A DNA stretch of 64,000 nucleotides from Thozetella sp. PMI_491 (taxonomy: Eukaryota; Ascomycota; Sordariomycetes; Chaetosphaeriales; Chaetosphaeriaceae): positions 62,001 through 126,000 of the forward strand of contig MU270050.1 in NCBI GenBank assembly GCA_021432635.1. Reading direction: 5' to 3'. Positions 12,511 through 23,137 of this stretch are shown here, piece by piece (the stretch's first letter is position 1; each line of letters begins with the position of its first letter). Below the pieces are notes generated by a model. The model was not told the DNA's origin. It searched no databases and saw only the letters and a program-made list of their open reading frames with translations. A program made the translations under genes and the position numbers.

Positions 12511-14628
12511 TGGATCGGGGCCGACTCTTGGTACTCTGTATATATAGTAGTTTGTAATAGCAACTGAGAGATCTTGGTCGTCTTCATGAAGCGGAGCTGA
12601 TGGCTGGCATGCCGGTGTTGTCACGGTCAGGTCAGATCTATGGCCGGCTCATGCTCAAAGTGGCGCAGCTCAGGTCCGCATTGAGCACCTACGCGGCTTA
12701 TTGCATTATTCATACTGGTCTCTTGCTACTTCTTTACGCTCAGCCTATCTCGCGACCATGACACACGGGGCCGATCGTTCGCAAGAGCAGAAAAACTTGT
12801 GTATGTCCTCCATGATGATGATATTCCTAGAGCCATTGATAAGTTTATCAGTACAAGGTGGCATAAGACTTGTTTTCAGTATCTAGAAGCCGAGCGAATT
12901 CTGTGGATTAAGTTTGTAAATCAACGTGGATTCGAACATATCGGCAACGAAGCCAGAAACCAGAACTATATATTTAATGCGATCGAAGTTTTTTACGAGA
13001 ATACTACCGAAGAGCAGCAGGCGTTGCTGATAACCACGTTTAAACCCTCTCATACTAAGATGCCTAGAGTTCGAGTTCCGAAACTATTTCGCGTCTTCTA
13101 GACCGCACGTTTCAAATGGTTCGCAATGGAGCTAGTGTAAGGTCCTACGCTCGATTGGATGATGCGCTTGGAGTATTGTGCCACTGATGCTCCGCTCACC
13201 TGGATGCCGTCGCCACGTCGATTGCTCAGTGGCCATCCCGACGGCCAAGATCTTCCTGTTTTTGAAAGCCAGCTGTCTCAGTGTGCCGACGTCGTGAGTC
13301 TCGTGCTGTCACTGCCTGTGCCCCACGATGTTGCTCCTTGGCCCGCGGGCGGCGGTTGCTCGAGGCGCCTCATATTTGAGGATGAGAGGTTGGATAAGAA
13401 CAAATCACTAAGAGAGTATTTGTCCGTTCCTAAACTGACCGAGCTCATTAACTGTGTGGGTTTTGACGCATAGTTAACTATTCCTTTTTTTTAACTTGAC
13501 TACTGATGAAACAAACTATTAGGTGGTACAATCGCAGATTTTGTTCTATATTAAACCTGCTGACTTATCTAATAAATGCATGTGTTATATTATAACTAAA
13601 TCTAATAAATTAAACTCACATAAATAATCTCATAGTAAGGCTCGCATCGCGGGGAAAGGTGCGCCCACTGGTCTGCGAGGGTATTCCCATCGACAGCCTT
13701 TCGGGTGCGGCGTCTCTCCTGGATGCCGAGCAAATTCCCCTCATTTTAGCGAGGAGGCAATGCAACTATGGCGTTGGGGACGAGGCGCTGCCGTTCAAGG
13801 ATTGCACACGCAACTTCAGCCGGGTAGTGGAAAATACGTCTGCCGCCATCCTGACTGCAAGCCTCTGGGAGACTTCTTGAAGGACCTGGATCACTTTAAA
13901 CATCACGTCCGAGTAGTCATTGGGTAACGCTCCGAGCATAAACTCAATTGCAATGGGACATTGTTGTTCTTCCTCGGGGGACTACGGCTCCCTGCCTTGG
14001 ACTACAGTAGAGGGTATATCGTAATACCGCGCTCGATCTCCCGAATGTATGAAGCAGCCTCTGCCGGCGCAAGTGGAATGCCGTCGAGCAAACAAATGCA
14101 TGGTGACGTAATCTTGAGAAGCTCCCCAACCTGCTGGAGCCCGTTGGGGAGCATAGGCCAGGGACGGATAATCCTATGCGATTTACCGCTTCAAAAGCGA
14201 GAAGCCCGGCCACCGCAGGCATGGCACCCTCAAACCTGTGCGAACCCTCGGTTGAAAGGTATGAAATAAAGCTCATTATGATGGCTTGGTTGCGATAGCC
14301 TGTAACTAGAATTGGCGTATAGTTGAACCGCTAACTAAGACCAAGACCGCACTAGCTATCATCACCGCAACTAATGATGGCCAGCAGCGACCATGGTCTT
14401 GGCGGTTAATAACTGATGTGCTTCCTATCTCGATCCTCATTCCACCTTGGTTTCGCCTAACTTAACCCTCAACTAGGATTTGCTTTCCCCTTGGCAATGA
14501 CCACAGCGATCCGGACAACGTTGGGACATATTCGTTGTAGATATACATTATGACGCATGTCAACTTTATATGGTAATATGAAGTAATTCCGCAATAGCAA
14601 CAAGTCCACAGCCAAACCACATTTTGTC
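12511..14628. other. no intact gene; possible relic with a zinc-finger-like fragment
   Basis: Several open frames of 60-105 codons occur on both strands (for example 12799-13101 and 13159-13473), but none shows a recognisable family. A plus-strand fragment at about 13832-13925 reads YVCRHPDCKPL and ends DHFKHH, which fits a C-x4-C...H-x3-H zinc-finger-like pattern. It is not part of a longer frame, so it is at best a relic. An AT-rich patch lies at about 13480-13630. I see no RNA gene or repeat. Confidence 0.4.
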
Positions 14629-14976
14629 TTACTCATGGCGTAGAGCATCTCGCAGCTGGCGGCACCCCTTACTCGGAGACCTCTCATGGCGCAAAAGGTT
14701 TTGCCGATTTGCATAACGATGTTGGCAATACGGGCACCGGTGTTGACTGGCGACGAGTGTCGAGTTGTTGGGAAGAATTCCTGCCGAATTCACCTGAGGA
14801 GCTTGGTTGCGGCAAGCTGCACCGGAATTAGGAGGAATTTCCACGCGAGGCGGCGGTGGCGCAAGCGGTTCGCGCGCAGGCGCGGCTTCTTCGGCGAGGT
14901 CCAGGTAAGAACAAATTCCTAACCAGGTTCGCCGTTGTGCAGCGATGTTTAGGTGTTCAAGACACCGCCAATCCAC
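14629..14976 (-). CDS. hypothetical protein with C2H2 zinc-finger motif
   Basis: A 115-residue minus-strand frame contains RCPYCQHRYANRQNLLRHER, which matches the start of a C2H2 zinc finger (C-x2-C then a hydrophobic core and H). A further Cys follows eight residues after the His. The N-terminal half is proline- and alanine-rich. It starts at an ATG and ends soon after the finger, which is short for a transcription factor. It may be the last exon of a larger decayed gene or a small nucleic-acid-binding protein. No neighbour shows a link. The finger is convincing, the gene model is not. Confidence 0.35.
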   Translation of the reverse strand: MDWRCLEHLNIAAQRRTWLGICSYLDLAEEAAPAREPLAPPPPRVEIPPNSGAACRNQAPQVNSAGILPNNSTLVASQHRCPYCQHRYANRQNLLRHERSPSKGCRQLRDALRHE

Positions 14977-17650
14977 TTGGCGGTGCCAGTTGAGAGATTC
15001 TGGTGAAGAACGGCATACTGGGGTCGAAGGGAAAAGGTTTTCACCTGAGGCAACACGAGGCCAGCTGCGCTTTTGTTGCGCAGAAAAATGGATCTCAGGG
15101 GCCGTGGTCTGTGCTGCGGGCTGCTGATGTCTCAGGCTGTGCAGAGTCGAATCGGGACAGAATCACTCCGGTGTGGCTGTTGTGCGATTCTGTGATTGAC
15201 TCTTCATGTTTGCCGCCGTATGTATAACGCGAGGCTCGGAATCTATGATTGCTCGTAGTAATTGTCGCCAATCACTGGTTCGTTCAATGATTCCGTGGTT
15301 GCTCGAAGTTAAGCCGGAATCAAGATTCAAAGGATTTCGACCTGCTACTCCGGTTTGGCTCGGTCACAGGTACTCAAGGTTTAGCCTGCTGTTCTGCCGT
15401 ATTGAAGTACATCCCCTAACATTTTGGCCTGTGGCAAGGGATTGTCTCTAGGTGAAAGACGTTTGCGTGATCATACATAGAGCTAAGAATGTTTAAGGAG
15501 ATTGTATTGCACCGAAGTGATAGATCCTAACTATATATAAAGCACTCTTGAACTCAGGAGCTTGGCCATATCCCAGCCAAAGTCTTGTACACGCAGCTTG
15601 GGATATTATCCGCTCCGATCGCCTAGATTCCCACCCTTTAAGAGGGCATATTATGCGCATTGCTGCGCCTTTTGACTTCTCAATCCTTTGAGCTAAGACA
15701 CCATACGCTTCCTCCCATTATGTTATCGGCACTCGTACCTTCTCAATAAGCGGCACTCACAATGCAGAAAATCTCATCAGCTCAAAAGGACCATAATTCG
15801 CAAAGTTCTCGGTGAGTGGCCAGAAAGCCCCCTTCTCTCTTGAAAAGGAAGGAGATGTAAGTAACCTCTGCGTCCATTTGCAGTGCGAACCCGGCTCGCC
15901 CAAATTTGGCCAGCGATGCTGTCTATCGCTACTTCAAGTCCGACCTCCCCATTCACAACTTGAAGGACGGCAAAGGCGCTGTCAGCAATGGTGTCTCGTT
16001 GTCCCACGTTGACCGTGCCAAGAACTCTATCGACGACTTCGACATGACATGGGGAAGCGCTTCTCAGGATGGGAAGAAAGCCTGACTTAAAGGTGGCATT
16101 CAACAGTCTGGAAGTGGCTTGCCATGTTATCAGATAGGTCTTGAGGTACTCAAAGTATTTAGATGTTCATTGAGAGAGCACTTAGTATTGGTTACATGTG
16201 CGCACAGATGCAATCCATAGCCGACGAGCTCTTGAAAGATATCGACTGAACCGTTCATTTTTATGATCATACCCCCGTTATTTTAAACAGAATCCCTAAG
16301 TAATTCTGTTTAGTACGTAACCGATCCTGAGCAAAGGTAGCAAAGGGTTGGGTATGCGGCTAGAGATAGCCGAGGGTAACTTTTGGGAAATGCAAAATAG
16401 CTAAAACTTGCCAATTACGGACCCAGTAGCTATGTCTGAACAAAGACTTGAAATGCACGTGACGTGAGCTATCTCCGCAACTCGTTGATAAATTGAATTC
16501 TTCGCTAGCTCCAGTCTGCCTGCTGGCATCAATGCGACGAGACTTTGGCTGCCTGCTGATATAGGTGCGGACGGGACGCAGCATACGAATACCTTGTCCC
16601 CTTGGCTTCCCAGCCCGCGTGCCGCACTTAATATCCGATCTCAACTCGGAAAGACAGCCATGATCGTTTAGGTTTCCTCTCTGCCAACACGCAATAAATG
16701 GTGCACCTGCGACGCAGCCAAGCGCAATGTGCGCAGCAGCCAGCGTCTCCAACAGAACCATTCTTATTTCCATGTGAGGCCCATCTTTTGACTCTGCGAC
16801 TGCATGTGTAACTTTGCGCCACGGGCATAGCCATATCCTCGCCCTTTCCAACTGCCTTGAATTCTGGGGCTGATGCCTGATTAGTATAATGACAGTGATT
16901 GGGGTTTTTTTTTCACATCACCTACTTCAACAAGTGTTCGTAAGGTGCCAATCATTGCGATATGATCCGACATTCTCCCTATAAGACTCAATACTTCAAG
17001 CCAAAGCAGGAAGTGACATTTAAGGAACGTATGGACTTGGCCTCCGGTCCACATCCCGGACCACGGATCTATTCCGTCGGTCCTGCCCCCTCCCGCCCCC
17101 CTCCTGCAACGAGCTGTACTGCAGCGCGCCGCGGATTGGGGGCTAGGGACTGGCATGGGTGGTTTTGGGGCTCTTTCCAGTTGATCCAGACCTAACCCCT
17201 AGAGGAACTTCCCTTGGGCGCACTCAGTCTAAAATATATTCTATACCACTAGATTCGGCGTCGGTCCGGCCCCACATTCCCCATCTCCATTTCCTGCGCC
17301 ATCACTAAAAAATCTCGGCATAGGCCACAAGAGTTTCTGTAGAAGAATTTGACTTCATAGAGTCGATTTGTCAAGGTATGCTGTACCAACCGTCAAAGCC
17401 GATTGGACCCTAAAAGCAGCGAGAGGGGCTCGGAACGAGCCGCTAACCCTATAGGCCCCTGCCACACTAACATGCCTATAAAGACTTGTAACCCCTCCAT
17501 GATCCACAGCTAGTCGCATAATATTCCTCAAGGCTTAGGATTGAGGCAACATTCCCTGAGCGGAAGCTTCCATACAACCACCAATTCGGTTCTTTATCAC
17601 GCAATACTATTGTCAAGGTAGATCTAGGTCTGGAACATACTGAAATACAG
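14977..17650. other. no intact gene; small spliced relic near 15.8-16.1 kb
   Basis: Most of this stretch shows only overlapping short frames. At 15811 a GTGAGT and at 15881-15883 a CAG could bound an intron. After it a plus-strand frame runs to a stop at about 16085 and reads like real coding sequence, but I cannot name the family. It is probably a 3' gene fragment. The 163-codon minus frame at 16360-16851 has no recognisable features. The last several hundred bases are probably the promoter of the kinase-like gene. Confidence 0.4.
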
Positions 17651-17651
17651 G

Positions 17652-17660
17652 TATATAAAA
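17652..17660 (+). promoter_or_regulatory. TATA-box-like element of the pseudokinase gene
   Basis: TATATAAAA lies 29 bp before the first ATG (17689) and about 119 bp before the second in-frame ATG (17779). The short distance to the first ATG slightly favours the second as the real start. Confidence 0.4.
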
Positions 17661-17688
17661 CTGCGGGATTCTTCGCTCCTTATTGATT

Positions 17689-20301
17689 ATGTGGAAACTT
17701 TTTTCTAATACTGTGCATCTAGACCGCGGCCACAACTTCGAGAGCAAGCTACTTCCTCAAGAGGGTTATACTAATCTCATGGAGTCTTTTCCTGCCCCGT
17801 CTAGCTCATCCCTTGCTACAGACCAACGGAGCCCCTCTGGCCTCTTGACCGTGACACTACATGAGCTCTCGGGCTTTTCCGCCTCGAGCAAGAATAGCGA
17901 CCTACTCGAGGGGGGCGCGTTCCTTCCCAGGCTGGACAGCTATGTCGTCCTGGACTACGACCACTCCCAAGCAACGTTCATGTCCGTGAAAGACATAGGG
18001 AACCGGAGGATGTACTGGAGCCGTGTATTTAATGTAACCCGGGCCGCAGAGTTGACCATTCATATCTTCCTGCGTCTTCCAAAACTTGCCATGGGAAGCC
18101 AGGACATACTGCTGGGTACGGTCGGGTTGAAACCCTTCGATGGAGACATACGAAATATGGATTCCATGTGGCTGCAGGTCCGAGAGGGGAATGCCAAGAT
18201 GCGCGTTGGTGTGCAATACACCCCCTTGGAGCATGTAGACCAAGATGAATCGGCATTCGTTTCCCAATGGGTCTCGTTGAGCCCTCCTCGTCTCGCTACC
18301 CACTTGGTCGTAAGGAAAGATACGGGACGGGAATACGCCCAAAAGACATTTTACCGCGCACGACTTCGTACCGGGTTGGAGAAGTTCCCGACCCACCACG
18401 CCTTCATCGCACCTCTCGCCTTCCGTGTACAGTCGCCCAAGAGAGCCTATCTGTTAGCCCCATTTGCGAGTGGTGGGCATCTTTTCAGTCACCTGCAGAG
18501 GACACGGCGTTTTGACGTGCACAGGGCGAGAATGTACGCGGCCGAGATAGTCACCGCGATAGAGTACCTGCACGACGCCCATCAGATCTTCGGCTGGGTG
18601 AAGCCGAGCAACGTCCTACTAGACTCCCTAGGCCACGTTACGCTCTGCGGCTTCGGTCTTTTTCGATCTCAGGTGCAGCTGGAGGACGGACATTCGATCC
18701 CGCGTAGCCAAAGACCAGAATACCCTGCCCCCGAATGCCTCCTGGATGAGGGAAATGAGGACGCATCGAGAGCAGCCGATTGGTGGACCTTGGGGATTTT
18801 CCTCCATGAAATGCTAACAGGACTGCCTCTTTTCTACAGCGAAGACCCAGACGATATACGCCACAAGATCCTTCATCACCAGGCGCAGTCTATGCCCTTC
18901 GATCCATCCATTCCCCCCTCCGCTGCCGACATCTTGACAAGGCTTCTCGCATATCAATCCACGCAGCGGCTTGGAATTCATGGCGCCACCGAAGTCAAAG
19001 AGCACCCCTTCTTCGAAAATATCGACTGGCAGAGGTTACTTCAGAGACGATATGAAGCTCTATTTAAACCCCAGCCCTTCTCGGGTCCCTTTGAGCAGCT
19101 TGGAGCATATAATCCTCCGCCCGCGCCGCCGTCGGAATGGCAAGTCTGTAGCGGGTTTCAATATAAGCGACCAGTGTTTCGAAAGCCTGACAGCTCAGCT
19201 GGGAGCGGAGCTATCATGTCCCTCGAAAAGCAGGATGTCGCCGCTTCCATACGTGAGGACGCTCCGAAAGCCGCAGCACATGAAGACGAGAAAGATGAGT
19301 GGGATTTGGTTTGGGATGCAGACTGTCTCGCCTTTTCTTTCCACGACCGCTCGACAGGCGTCAGGTGTTCCATACCTGCCCGCGAACGTGCGCCGGGGGT
19401 TCAGTATGAAGATGATTTGGAGCCAGCAGCTTCCCTTCTCGATGGTCCGCACCCCGCTCCTCTCCCCAGTCGAGCCCAGAAGCTCGACGCCCTCGAGGCA
19501 GCATTGCAAGGCCACCACGACCGCGCCGTCTACCAGCTCCTACAGGACTACGGGCCCCTAGACCTAAACACCGAAATTTTCCGACGCATCTTTCAACCCA
19601 CACCGATACAGTGGGCCGCCACAGAACAGAATCTCGGTCTGGTAGAGCTATTCCTCGAGAAGGGCGCCGATACTAATTATGGCCGCACGCCGTCCCCGGC
19701 CGCGTTAGTAACGGCGGTGCAGTTGGGCAACCGAGCTCTGGTCCAAATTCTGCTGGAGGCACCGACAGACGGACCTATTCTTACCCGAGCCTTGGCCCAG
19801 GCTGTGAAGCGACAAGACATGGCCATTGTCCATCTCCTGCTGGCTATCGACGGCATTCGTTGCGACTTCGAACCCCCCGACGGTCCTCTTCCCGGACCCT
19901 TTAGATTTGATCTGCATCCGATGGACCCGGAACAGTATATGCCCCCGCTTGTTTGGGCTGCGAAGCTGGGCGACCTCGCCCTGGCCCGGTTGCTGCTCGC
20001 GCACGGGGCGAATCCCAATATCGGGTACCACGTCACAGGGGAGAGGCACAGCGAGTTCTCTTCGGGGCCGGAGCCCATCGAATTTACTTGTGGACGGCCT
20101 GTGCAGCTGGCTATGGAGCGGGGTCATCGAGATATCGTCCGGTTGCTGCTTGACAGTGGTGCGGACATCAACCTTCCACAGCCCGACTGGCCAGTGGCCA
20201 GCCATACATGCAAAGTGGTACCGAGGCCTGCCTACCAAAAGGTGACTGCCAGCTTGCGAGAAGAGGCAAAGGCGAGAGCGAAAGGTGAAGAAGGTCTCTA
20301 G
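17689..20301 (+). CDS. C2-like / AGC-type pseudokinase / ankyrin-repeat protein
   Basis: One intronless frame of 870 residues from the ATG at 17689; the ATG at 17779 is an alternative start. Residues ~45-200 look like a C2-type beta domain. Residues ~205-460 are an AGC-like kinase fold: K219 in YAQKTF, PEYPAPE (~344-349), DWWTLGIFLHEMLTGLPLFY and an AGC-like tail HPFFENIDW. The catalytic-loop motif YRDLKPEN reads FGWVKPSN, so the catalytic Asp is Trp303. The DFG motif reads GFG with Gly at 321. No glycine-rich loop is evident. I therefore predict a catalytically dead kinase that binds or scaffolds. Residues ~600-850 contain about four to five ankyrin-type repeats for protein binding. The frame is intact and GC-balanced, which argues for selection. 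It resembles fungal YPK/SCH9-type kinases only in fold; its partners are unknown. Confidence 0.85.
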   Translation: MWKLFSNTVHLDRGHNFESKLLPQEGYTNLMESFPAPSSSSLATDQRSPSGLLTVTLHELSGFSASSKNSDLLEGGAFLPRLDSYVVLDYDHSQATFMSVKDIGNRRMYWSRVFNVTRAAELTIHIFLRLPKLAMGSQDILLGTVGLKPFDGDIRNMDSMWLQVREGNAKMRVGVQYTPLEHVDQDESAFVSQWVSLSPPRLATHLVVRKDTGREYAQKTFYRARLRTGLEKFPTHHAFIAPLAFRVQSPKRAYLLAPFASGGHLFSHLQRTRRFDVHRARMYAAEIVTAIEYLHDAHQIFGWVKPSNVLLDSLGHVTLCGFGLFRSQVQLEDGHSIPRSQRPEYPAPECLLDEGNEDASRAADWWTLGIFLHEMLTGLPLFYSEDPDDIRHKILHHQAQSMPFDPSIPPSAADILTRLLAYQSTQRLGIHGATEVKEHPFFENIDWQRLLQRRYEALFKPQPFSGPFEQLGAYNPPPAPPSEWQVCSGFQYKRPVFRKPDSSAGSGAIMSLEKQDVAASIREDAPKAAAHEDEKDEWDLVWDADCLAFSFHDRSTGVRCSIPARERAPGVQYEDDLEPAASLLDGPHPAPLPSRAQKLDALEAALQGHHDRAVYQLLQDYGPLDLNTEIFRRIFQPTPIQWAATEQNLGLVELFLEKGADTNYGRTPSPAALVTAVQLGNRALVQILLEAPTDGPILTRALAQAVKRQDMAIVHLLLAIDGIRCDFEPPDGPLPGPFRFDLHPMDPEQYMPPLVWAAKLGDLALARLLLAHGANPNIGYHVTGERHSEFSSGPEPIEFTCGRPVQLAMERGHRDIVRLLLDSGADINLPQPDWPVASHTCKVVPRPAYQKVTASLREEAKARAKGEEGL

Positions 20302-20577
20302 AACTAGTAAAGCGAGTATGGGTCCCTAAATAGGCAGCTTTCTGCTTTGTCCGTAGGCCACCATCGAATCCGTTAGGACACAGGCATATCAACATGTTTC
20401 GACGCGGGAACTCGCTATCCGTTCAACCGGAAATGAGTTCTGGCGTGCTCCAAGATAGATAGTTATATATACCTAGTATATGAACACTCTCGAGACCTAT
20501 AGCGACCGATAGGATTAGAGAGGTTATATATGTGAAATTTAGATGTAGCCTTTTTATGTTTCATAGTTTGGAAGTTG
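20302..20577. other. intergenic, convergent 3' ends
   Basis: This lies between the 3' end of the pseudokinase gene (plus) and the decayed chitinase-like region (minus). It contains AT-rich patches with TATATA-like runs near 20465 and 20525. I see no gene. Confidence 0.5.
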
Positions 20578-22495
20578 CTAACTTTCCATCAATTGGTAGC
20601 ACGCAACCAAGCAACTGCCTGTGAGAGCAGACGGACGAACGGATAGACGCTCGCGATTACCGACTCGGAGTGGCCGAACTACCACTAGCGAGCCAATCCA
20701 TGGGTTGATAGGCGACGTAGGTCTTGTTGCTCCCGTAGACACCCTCAAAATATGTCTTCTGCTCCATCGAATACGAAGGTGGGACGGCCTGCATCCTGCT
20801 CCGCGCACCGGGGCTGGATGACGCATCCCGCGTGCCGAACCCTTGGCCCGCGCACGAGAGCTGCGGCCCGCCGGCGGAGGCGATGGCGCGCTCGACACAA
20901 CCTGCCTGATGGTGAAAGGTAGGTTGAAGTAGACGTATTCGTCGTACTCCGAGGGAGGGTGCCAGTCCCAACCGGTGAGTGCACCGCACCCGTTCTCCTG
21001 CGTGTGCAGCGCGTCCCCGCCGTCGTAGGCCCAGTAGGCAATGTTGTACACCTCAAAGGTGTAGAACCAGAACTCGTCCCAGAAAGCGCAGTCGGCAGTG
21101 GCGGTAGGCGTCGGTGTCGGCGTCGTCACCACCGGGGGTGTCGTCGAGGTCGTGGTTAGGCTAGGGTTGAGGGAAAAGAACGAGCTGATCAGGGTGAGCT
21201 CTGCAGAGAATAACGAGGACAGGTCGGCTACGGCGGCGAAATCGGTGGGAAATTCGTCGCCCGCGCCTATGGCGTAATCGAAGGTATAGGTGGCCATAGT
21301 ATTCGATGGCGTTGTCGTACTTCGGTGCTCGTCATCGTCGTTGCTGCCACCATCGTTACTCCCGAAGACATTGGGCGGGCAGAACGGGCAGTCGGGGTCG
21401 CAAAACAGTTTGCCTGTGCAGCGACCGTTAGAACAAAGGCTACTGAACTGAGCTCACACCTGCCGCGGCATACGGGGCTCGCTCTCTAAGAACTGGGGAA
21501 TTGGGAAAAGGCATTTAAAAAAAATCGCGACATACAAGGGGAGCCACATCCGTCGCATCCAGGGTTGCTAGTAGGCCCAGGCTTGCCGGATGTCCATGAA
21601 GGCTTCTTCGAATTGAGCCGGGGGTCCGTCGTAGACGGTACCACTGTAGGATGTGGATTTGGCGTTACGGTTACGACGACCGGGTTTACGGTCCGGCCGC
21701 CGATGACACTCGTAGTGCCCCCGAGAGTCTCCGTCTCCGGGAGTTCAACATAGGTGACGGAACCCCAGACTACGATGCCACCCGACTTCGTCATCGTCTC
21801 GGTCGCGCCGATGATGCTCGTGGTGCCACTGATGACCCTACGAGACGCTTTCAGTCAGCGGAATAAGTCGCACGTTACTCTAGCACGCAGTGATAAAAGG
21901 GAGGATGGCTTACGGATAAAGGTTGATGGTGAACGGTGATGGTTGTATGGGACTGGTTAAAACGATGGGGCCGCAGGTCGATTTGGGGTCGAGTGTAACG
22001 CCCCAGACGGGAATAGCCGAAGTGATCACTAGTGAATAAAGACCTTGAGCTAGTAAACAGGGCTAGATGATAGAGACCAGGCAGCTTGGCCAACTACACA
22101 AGTAGCGAGGGCGTACCGGGCGGGATGTTAAGAATGGTGAGCCACGACACATACACATACCACAGGTACGTGGATGTCGTGCCGTCGCTTAGGGTACTGG
22201 TTAGGGTGTCGAGGCTGGAGTAGGATATTGTCGTGGTCCACGGGTCGAAGCTGATGGTCGTCATGCTTGTCAGCGGCATTGGAGGCCACACCAACGTCGC
22301 CCCGGGCGGCCCCGACACCACGGGCATGGCGGAGGCCCATATGTCCGGGTTAATGTAGATAGTCTCACCAGCACCGGAACCGGGGTTCGAATCATCGCTA
22401 GTGTTGTCCTGTAGATCGACAGCCCAATCTGCGGATCTGAGGAAGTTCAAGGCGAGGTAGATTTGCTTCCGCGTAGCTTTGTTCTTATCGTCCAT
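20578..22495 (-). pseudogene. fossil C-terminal region of a secreted class V chitinase-type protein
   Basis: Minus-strand blocks match the region that follows the catalytic domain in large fungal class V (subgroup C) chitinases. In order they are: ATRKQIYLALNFLRSADWAVDLQ with YINPDIW and WPPMPL (about 22490-22100); a Thr/Pro-rich segment with CDGCGSPC (about 21790-21500); CSNGRCTGKLFCDPDCPFCPP (about 21430-21360); and a terminal domain with DCAFWDEFWFYTFEVYNI, ENGCGALTGW and CVERAIASAGG (about 21290-20660). GT/AG pairs consistent with introns separate the first three. No GH18 catalytic domain lies upstream, so the enzyme part is missing. The region is broken, with at least one break besides the lost N-terminus. 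It is most likely a recent relic of a cell-wall or fungus-antagonism enzyme. Confidence 0.7.
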
Positions 22496-22541
22496 GTATG
22501 CGAAGCTAACTTTACATTTAGCCCATATCGTCTCTGATAGG

Positions 22542-22810
22542 TTAACCTATCTGCTTCAGAAGTTTGTAGCCTAGCGATTCAATGCTCTTTTCGAACTCGT
22601 CGTAACCTTTTGCGTTCCACGTCGCGCCGTACGCACGGACACTATATCCTTGCCCCTAAAAGCAATATAAAGAACATCCTCCTCATATTCATTACCTCCA
22701 CTGATACTCTTTCCAAGCAGGCCCTAGCAAGAGCAATAGATGTCTCTCCAATCAAGGGCTTATTATACTCATTCCCGTTGTCATCGCCCCAGATAACAAA
22801 TACCTAAATG
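22542..22810 (-). pseudogene. unidentified gene relic, C-terminal part
   Basis: A minus-strand frame ends at the TAA of 22544-22542 and reads ATWNAKGYDEFEKSIESLG shortly before the stop. Just upstream, in another frame, it reads DVLYIAFRGKD and further up FVIWGDDNGNEYNKPLIGE. The two pieces look like one protein interrupted by a frameshift. I do not recognise the family. It lies immediately upstream of the chitinase-type relic in the same direction, so the two may have been one locus or neighbours. Confidence 0.4.
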
Positions 22811-23137
22811 TCCAAGTCAGTATAGTTATTTTCTACAGTGGATAGGTTCTTATGGAAAGCCTAATCCTTACCAACTTTTTCGAAGTGACAACAGCGATAA
22901 CGCTCAGCGGTAAATCAGGGGCGCTTCGGCTGCTAAGCCCTTCGCTAGGCGCCACAGCTTCGCTAGTAAGCATTCGATGTTTTCTCCCTTGGTTCAGCCT
23001 CAATCGGAGGCCTATAGTCGATAGTGCCTCTCTCTGTAATGCCTTTTAAAGTCCATCTGATTAATTGCAATGAACTGTGCTGACATATCTTATTCCTTGA
23101 GAAAGTGGTACCACTCTTTATATGCTGCTCTAATTAT
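22811..23137. other. intergenic, nothing recognised
   Basis: Short frames only (for example 22852-23049). No motif or repeat is evident. It serves as the 3' flank of the NIPA gene. Confidence 0.4.

Noticed and set aside
16360-16851. Minus-strand 163-codon frame as a gene
   Set aside because: No recognisable motif, odd composition, and several competing frames in the same DNA.
17683-17688. TTG at 17683 as the start of the pseudokinase
   Set aside because: Fungal nuclear genes rarely start at TTG; an ATG follows two codons later.
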